DNA from: Gonapodya prolifera JEL478
Taxonomy: Eukaryota; Monoblepharomycota; Monoblepharidomycetes; Monoblepharidales; Gonapodyaceae
NCBI GenBank assembly: GCA_001574975.1
Contig: KQ965734.1
Coordinates: 63,610-127,609 of the forward strand
Direction: 5' to 3'
Length of the DNA stretch: 64,000 bases
In this document: positions 57,833 through 64,000 of the stretch, one piece after another
Layout of the letters: the number at the start of each line of letters is the position of its first letter
Position numbering within the stretch: the stretch's first letter is position 1
Position numbers and translations under genes: made by a program
The notes under the pieces: model-generated
Databases searched by the model: none
The model's input: the letters and a program-made list of their open reading frames with translations, nothing else
Told to the model about the DNA's origin: nothing

Positions 57833-58565
57833 ATGTCTCCCAACGGTGTCTCTTTTGTTCTTTCTGATCGGGCGCAGGCCCTCGCATCATATCCTCACGC
57901 TCGACGAGTGGGAAACGTGGTGTATGTTTCTGGTACGAGTTGTCGCAGGCCAGATAACACTTGGGATGGAGTGAGTCCCTTTGCACAATCGAGCCAAGAG
58001 GAATCGTGGCATTGAAAAGGCTTTCTTGCTGACGTTTAACGTGAGCATGTAGGTCGAAATAGCGGAGGACGGATCCATCAAGTTGGACATCCGGAAACAG
58101 ACTAGAGCAGTTCTTGAAAAGTGAGTGAGGTGTACGTTCCCCTGCGATCAAAAGGTTTATCAAAATTCCTGCAAGCATTAAGCTCATTTTACAAGCTGCA
58201 GGTCTCGATTTGGAAAATATCGTGGACTTGACAGTGTTCTTAGTGGATATGGTGGGTTTTCCATTCCTCTTCAATCACACATGGGATTATGCTGACGGCA
58301 GCAAAATAGAAAGACTATGGTGAGAATCTGCAACCCGCCGAATGACTTTTGCGCACTTCAATATCCTTCAAAGGTGGCATGAATGAAATTTACAACCAGT
58401 ACTTCAAGGCTGACACTGGTCCCACCAGAACAACGGTCGCAGTGCACCAACTTCCTTCCGATAAACTACTCGTGGAAATAAAAGTGAGCCGTTGTTCTTG
58501 CACTGATTTTCTGTGACTGCAACATTTTTGTAATTTTGTAGGCAATTGCACATGACCCAAAGTGA
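57833..58565 (+). CDS. RidA/YjgF-family protein with a 10-nt microexon
   Basis: A member of the RidA superfamily, which includes enamine/imine deaminases and 2-aminomuconate deaminase-like proteins. Exons 57833-57970, 58053-58120, one from about 58161, then 58310-58319, then two more. Key parts: [76 protein letters not shown] and [20 protein letters not shown] followed by AIAHDPK. The conserved Arg (P-T-R-T-T-V) and the terminal Glu (VEI) of active RidA proteins are present. The 10-nt exon (AAAGACTATG) is required for the frame and the conserved MKDYGGMNEIY. The gene starts 145 bp after the PABPN1-like gene and ends 38 bp from the opposing gene. Confidence 0.87.
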
Positions 58566-58603
58566 TTGTAAATACTCAAAGGTAGTAAAATTATGAACAA
58601 TTG

Positions 58604-61260
58604 TCAGAATCCTGGTCGGCGCTTCTTGCTCGAAGCTCCCTTGTATGTTCTCTGCTGTGAAGGAGGCAGTGTGCTCCACTCCTCAGTCTTTGGATTCCCA
58701 ATCACCAGGGCAGGTGTAGTTTGAGGCAGGCGCTCCTCAATCACGGGCGCTGTTGCGCCGGCCAGATTTGGCGTATGTGTGGTTTTGTCAACTGTTGGAT
58801 CATCCCAAGCACCATCTACGGTCGCTAAAGCACTTCGATCCGCCTTCTTTCTCCGGCGTGCAAAGTTGTACTTCATTGGAGGTGGGCGCGAGTAAACAGT
58901 CGTCGGGCTGTCCCAAAGGGTACGAAGTCGGGCAGCTGCAGGAATCAACGCAGTTGATTGTGGATTAAGGACAGTTTGAAGTGAACCAGGAGTGTCAGGC
59001 TGCTGGTGTTCTGGAAATGGAGAGCGCAACAGTATATGTGCCGCCCACCAGTCTTGAGCGACCACTTGGACGGTATATTGACGGACAACATCAGTTTGGT
59101 CGTGATGGATTGCTTCATGGGAGACCGGGGATTGGCGTCGAAACGCGGACAAATTCCCGTTCACCTTTCGAATGAGCTCCTGGGCAGTTTGTTCCCACGA
59201 CTCCGCACTTTCTAACTCAGATGAAGTGACGGTAGCACCTGTGAGACGAGATGCAACAGCGTGTTTGCCGGTTGTGAGCTTTTCAAAAACCACACGAAGG
59301 TCACTGGCTTCGATGGGAGGCGATCCGGGATGACAAACGAGACCAGAAGTAGTACTATAGGTGATCATAGGGTCAGTTGCAAGCTCAAAAAGAGTAGTTG
59401 CAACTTGGGTGACACAGCGAATGAGGATGTCAACACGATGTCCGTTCAAAATCCGGTCGATTTCTCTTTTCCGAACGACTTCGTCGGGAGATGTGCATCC
59501 CAGAGATCCACGAACTAAATCTGCAAAAGCTCAATCAACCACTGGTGCTAACAAAATTGCGGACATGACAACAAAACAAACATTCAAACGGTCCCGAGAA
59601 ATCCTTTTCTTCTGCCTCCTCAAAATTGACGTTCACATTGACGCTTTGCTTTGCGACGTTGTATCGCTTGCGTTCAATCTTTTGAATATTATCCTGCAGT
59701 GCGGACCAGGACGCATCATTCTGTGATTTGTTTTTAGAGTCGAGAGAAGTTGTGTGCCAAATGGCTCCGTTGTCGGCGAGTTGCCATGTTTCGAGTCTCG
59801 GAAATCTCTTCATTCCAGTCGGACGTGCCTCCACCAGAAATCCACGAAGAGTGGAGCTTCTCGGTCCCACCGTATTGAGTGACCGTTTGTGAGAATATAG
59901 GCCTGGGTATTCACTAAAGTTGAGCGCATCTCTGAAAGTTGGGAGTATTCCGGATGTGGCAGTTCCAGATACATCTCCGGATGCATTCCTCGGAATAGAG
60001 AATGTTATAGCATGACGACATGACGGGGACCACGCAGTAATAAGCTCATCGTTGTTGCCGTGATCGATTGCTCGGAGTCCTATCGGTCGACAATCATGTG
60101 CATCGCTCAGTGGCAAGGAGAGGAAGGCGCTTCCGGGCATTCTACGATCTACGAAGTGGATTGCATCAGAACTTCCGACGATTACATGGAATGAGTTTTT
60201 CAAAGATTGCGCTATCGCGCTGATTTGTGGTCGATGAGCGCCCGGAGGCACAGAGTAGACTACCAGTTGAGAGGAGATTGGCTCTCTCAAGTCGATTGCA
60301 GACACATTTGAGCATTCGCCCGCGTAGAGAACGCGTGGATGACCGGCCCACTCCAGAATTCGAGTGTTCTCCACTTCGCTGGTCAATCGGCGCAAGCGGT
60401 ATTTTTCAGCGGGTGTCCACAGTCCAATCCGGCTTTGATTATCAAGAAATGCGAGTTCATGTGGAACGAAAGGATTCCATTTCATGTCCACAACTATGTT
60501 CGAGAACTGCAGCGTTGCTGTAATTTCACAGCGGACAGGATGACGATTTTGATATGAAGGGTAATCGTTCGTGTCATCGTCAACCATCAGCAAAGAATAA
60601 CGATGGTTCCTGAGTTTTGGCATGAATATCGTGATGTGAGAGGGATGTCGAGCAGCCACCATATTCTGAACTGGGTGGACCAATAATGAATGGGTAGCAT
60701 CACCGCAATTGCTATTGCTCACCATGACTCAGTGGTGAGCCCGATTTTGAGCAAACCAACTGGAATATGGGTACGCGAAATGATTTGAATGGCATCTCAA
60801 AAGTTTTCGGACTTGGCACGCGGAGACCACATTTCTCAACAAGCGGATATGCATCTTGCTTTCCCGTCAAAGCATAGTTAGTCAAAAGAGGTTTTGCGCT
60901 ACGCTGGGGTCAAACTTACGAAGGTTCGAGTGAGAAAGACCCCCCGATGCAATTATCCATTGTGTCTCGCTTCCTTCATTCATGATGTCCAAGCGCTCAA
61001 GGCAATTTCCTGGTTCCGGATATAGGGAAGTATTGGTGGTGGTCAGCAGCGATTCCAACAGGGATCGAGGAATAAACGACGAAAGTTGCGTTCTCTCGAA
61101 GTAGTCAGCCTGAAGCCCCTCGTTGAGTGTAAGTGTTCATGGCGAGCGCTGCTGCGATAGTTACCGAAGTCTTCACATCGTTCCTCGTTTGGCTCCATAA
61201 ATCGAAGTCAGGGCCGAATGCGGTGGCAGGAGCGACTTTTTTTATAACAGTGTTGCTCTG
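58604..61260 (-). CDS. RRN6/TAF1C-like RNA polymerase I core factor subunit
   Basis: Likely a subunit of the Pol I promoter factor (core factor/SL1). Coding order: FGPDFDLWSQTRNDVKTS; GLQADYFERTQLSSFIPRSL; LERLDIMNEGSETQWIIASG; a propeller-like region (59535 to about 60700) with VVDMKWNPFVPHELAFLDNQ, SRIGLWTP, HPRVLYAGECSNVSAIDLRE; then a helical part. The C-terminus PPSQQRTYKGASSKKRRPGF, a basic tail ending in GF, recalls the TAF1C/RRN6 ending (SQ... KKxRxGF). Two main ORFs join by an intron near 59450-59534 (GPFEYLVRGSLGCTSP). The start codon is not found; an upstream exon beyond about 61260 is likely. The family call rests on the tail and architecture and is tentative. Confidence 0.62.
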
Positions 61261-61675
61261 TTATTAAGCAGAAGTTGAATCTGAGATTCGATGCTTGCAG
61301 AATATGCGATTCATCAAAAAAGATCCCTACCTTGCCTTGCATGATTCTGCAGTCTTCGTTCCAGCGACCCTCATAGAAAAATGATGATTGTGTAACCAAA
61401 TCCGTCTGTGATCGGCGGATCCTGCTGTTGGGTTGGCCCCACTTGATGTGCAAAATGAGAAGACGAACTATCGAATTGAATGCTTTGGCCGCCAGCACCA
61501 TTATATTTGCTTTCTGAGGTACAGTTTTGATTCGGCCGGACAAGGGATACATACATCTTGAATACTATATGCTTTGTAAATGGCTAAGGCTGCGCTCGTC
61601 CAGGGAATCGCGGGCTGCCAAAAAGCGAATCATGAATATCCAAAAACTGGCATGCCTCAAAGTGCACTTTACTCA
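61261..61675. other. Spacer, may hold the first exon of the preceding minus-strand gene
   Basis: No domain-bearing ORF. The missing Met exon of the RRN6/TAF1C-like gene may be here. Confidence 0.35.
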
Positions 61676-64000
61676 CTAGAGGCAGCAATCTCTCACGGTG
61701 TAGCGGTTCAGCATCCAGGCCAGAAATCGTTCCAGACCCAGGCCGAAACCGCCGTGCTCGCACGTTCCGTACTTGCGCTGGTCTGTGAACCAGTAGTAAG
61801 GACTTGGATCAATGCCCTCCCGCTTGTAAGCAGCAAGAAGCTCGGCCTATAGATGGGCTCAGGTGAATCACATTGGTATTTCAAAAGCAAACAAAAGCAC
61901 TCACAAGATCTGAAATGCGCATGCTTCCTCCGACGATTTCGCCAACGTTTGGAATCAAGACGTCGACGCTCTCAGTCAACTTTGTGTCTTTAGGATCTCT
62001 CTTCATGTAAAAGCTCTTTATTTCCACCGGGAATCGGCAGAACATGATAGGTTCTCCAATTGCGTCGGTCATCTTTCGTTCGGGTGCCTCCGGAATGTCG
62101 TCGCCGAAAACGTAGTCACTGCCGTCTTCTTTCTTGATACCGTTGTCGTTGAGCCACTTGATTCCGTCTGAGTAGTCCATACGCCGGAATGGGCGTTTTG
62201 GGGGAACGAAGTCCTTGTGTAATTCCTTGAAGTACGGAGCCTCCTTTGAAGCGAGAACAAAATCGACCACGCTACAGACCTGTTACGAGTGATTAATTAT
62301 GTTTCACACGGGACAAATTCCAGCGAACCTACCATGTCTTCCAGGAAATCGAGGAGATCATTGAAGGTGATGAAAGCCAACTCAGCTTCGATGTGAGTGT
62401 ACCTAAAGGACAAATTAAGATGTGACGTGGATTTTATCCACATAAACAATCACTCACTCAGCTAAATGTCGTCGTGTATGCGACTTCTCCGCCCGAAAGG
62501 ATTCTGTGATACAGTAGACATCGCCAAGAGCTGGGAGACAAGTCTCCAGGTACAATTGAGAGGATTGTGTAAGATACGCCTTTATTTAAAACGAGATGTC
62601 AGTATGGAATGATTATGTACCTTCGCACCAGGAACGTCTCACCTCCTCTCCATAATATTGGAAATGGAAAAGTGTACTACCTCCTTCAACCTGCGTTTGC
62701 ACCATTAGTGGTGGCGTTACCTCATACAGGCCCTTCTTGTCAAAAAAGGCTCGGAATCCTCGTAACGTGGCATGGCGAAGTCTGAGGACTGCAGATGCAG
62801 TGTCACCGCGAATAACGAGATGTCGTTGGTCATACAACAAGTCAGGGGAAGCTTCCTGCAAAAATGATGTGTTTTCCGTTAGAACGGCTTCATCAAAAAC
62901 AGTTTTGGCGAATCTCACAGCACTGATCTTGTTGGTGATGGCTTCATCACCACCAGGCGCGGCGCCAATGAGCTCCCAATAGTCGACTTGCAGCTCGTGA
63001 CCTCCAGGTGCCTGCAAGGAGTAAAATTGAGTGGAACAGCATTTTTCACCACACGTTTTCCAATATTACCGTTTTTCCTGCAGGAACTTCTTTAAGCGTT
63101 CCGTAAAGAGAAACAGTCGACTCGAGTTGCAATGTTACGGCATTGTATGTGTGGCACTGACACATCGATATGGTCAATGACTAAGTTCAACGAAGCGCTC
63201 GAGTCAACCCACCATCTGTCCCGTCAGAACACACTGGAGGAAGCCTGTGCCATCACGGAGCCAAATGAACATCAAATCCTTGCCTTGAACTCGATGCCGG
63301 TGGACCCAACCACAAACGACAACACGTTGACCTCGGTTCGACGTTGAATCCCGAATCTTGATCTACCACGTCGAGAAGAAAGAAATGAGCAAGATCATTA
63401 AAAGCAAATGGCAAAGGTTCACGATCATTCATAAATTTGTTCCTGAAATTGTAAAAACGCTGCATTATTCCCCTACGGGTAGCAGAGCCTTGAATGTCTC
63501 AGGGTTTATGTTCCCACCGTTTCCCTTACGCCCACGTAGTATGTATAGTTGTCGTGGACGTATAGAATATGGTGGGGTGTATTTCACTCCAGAAACCCCC
63601 ATAACTCGGCGCCCAGCCTATCAATAATACTCACCTGAAAACGATAACCGGAGAGTCAATGACGGAAACAAAAAATGGAAAAGTGAGACGGTCAACCAAA
63701 GTGATGTTCCCTCGCCTAGTAACACCCCAGTGATAAATTTTGGCTGGTGCGTCATAGAATCAAGGTGTCATTTTCCACCCATTGCTGGCGACGACGTCCG
63801 ATCATCTCAGGCGTCCCCAACATAAGTACGGGTGGTCCCTCGGTCCCTCTCTGTTCTCACACGAGCTTTCATTGTAACAACAAGTGAAATATTACGTACC
63901 TGTTTGGCTTGTGGAAGGTTGTAGTCCATCTTGATAACGATCTTCTTGCTCTCTTCTAATCGCTTCTCTTCTCCGGCTTTGTCTTCGGCCTCTTTGTGTT
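61676..64000 (-). CDS. NARS1: Asparaginyl-tRNA synthetase, cytosolic, 5' end outside window
   Basis: Class IIb synthetase charging tRNA-Asn. The N-terminal fragment at the window edge has a Lys/Glu-rich coiled coil ([20 protein letters not shown]). The OB-fold anticodon-binding domain follows ([59 protein letters not shown]). Class II motif 1 is in [20 protein letters not shown] and motif 2 comes after [17 protein letters not shown]. Next are [20 protein letters not shown] and [20 protein letters not shown]. Motif 3 is in [19 protein letters not shown], with the end YTVRDCCL and TAG at 61676-61678. There are many short introns, and it looks intact within the window. Confidence 0.93.

Overview
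The window is nuclear DNA of a fungus, most likely an early-diverging zoosporic (chytrid-type) fungus. Genes are dense on both strands, moderately GC-rich, and split by many short introns (about 40-120 nt, mostly GTRNGT...YAG). Typical fungal genes (DUF3712 proteins, a phosphomevalonate kinase, a hybrid-type histidine kinase) lie next to NEDD1, a gamma-tubulin recruitment factor that I recall as missing from yeasts but expected where centrioles and flagella are kept. The lineage is inference; no rRNA or other marker gene is present.

Layout. 1-2.2 kb: 3' part missing histidine kinase (-). 2.5-6.4 kb: a secreted Thr-rich protein (-) built from at least 20 tiny exons, with a tandem exon-intron array interrupted by an 892-base N gap, and four copies of an unrecognised Cys/Trp module. 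7.5-10.2 kb: a second secreted modular protein (-) with three beta-rich, carbohydrate-binding-like modules. 10.9-12.8 kb: zinc alcohol/formaldehyde dehydrogenase (-). 14.1-18.2 kb: RasGEF (+). 18.6-19.5 kb: a probably broken PD-(D/E)XK-like gene (-). 19.8-21.1 kb: acyl-CoA dehydrogenase (+). 21.4-22.7 kb: secreted Cys-rich glycoprotein (+). 22.8-26.6 kb: MSH2 (-). 26.6-28.1 kb: remnant of a duplicated CDC6 locus. 28.3-30.0 kb: short-chain dehydrogenase (+). 30.5-31.4 kb: zinc-knuckle ORFs (-). 33.4-36.0 kb: CDC6 (+). 36.2-37.7 kb: remnant of a PIF/Harbinger-type DNA transposon with an 86-bp inverted repeat. 38.1-41.8 kb: NEDD1 (+). 42.2-51.5 kb: two divergent DUF3712 genes. 51.7-54 kb: phosphomevalonate kinase (-). 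54.7 kb: a possible small gene. 55.2-56.4 kb: phosphopantetheine adenylyltransferase (-). 56.9-57.7 kb: PABPN1-like RNA-binding protein (+). 57.8-58.6 kb: RidA-family protein (+). 58.6-61.3 kb: RRN6/TAF1C-like Pol I factor (-). 61.7-64 kb: cytosolic asparaginyl-tRNA synthetase (-), running off the right edge.

Most genes are unrelated housekeeping genes. The unusual content is in gene architecture: chains of 30-33-nt phase-2 microexons, 10- and 14-nt microexons that are needed to keep the frame, a candidate 1-nt exon or recursive splice site that recurs between modules, and large tandem duplications that carry their introns with them. All exon borders were read by eye from splice motifs, phase and protein continuity. 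Genes with an uncertain start are marked as such.
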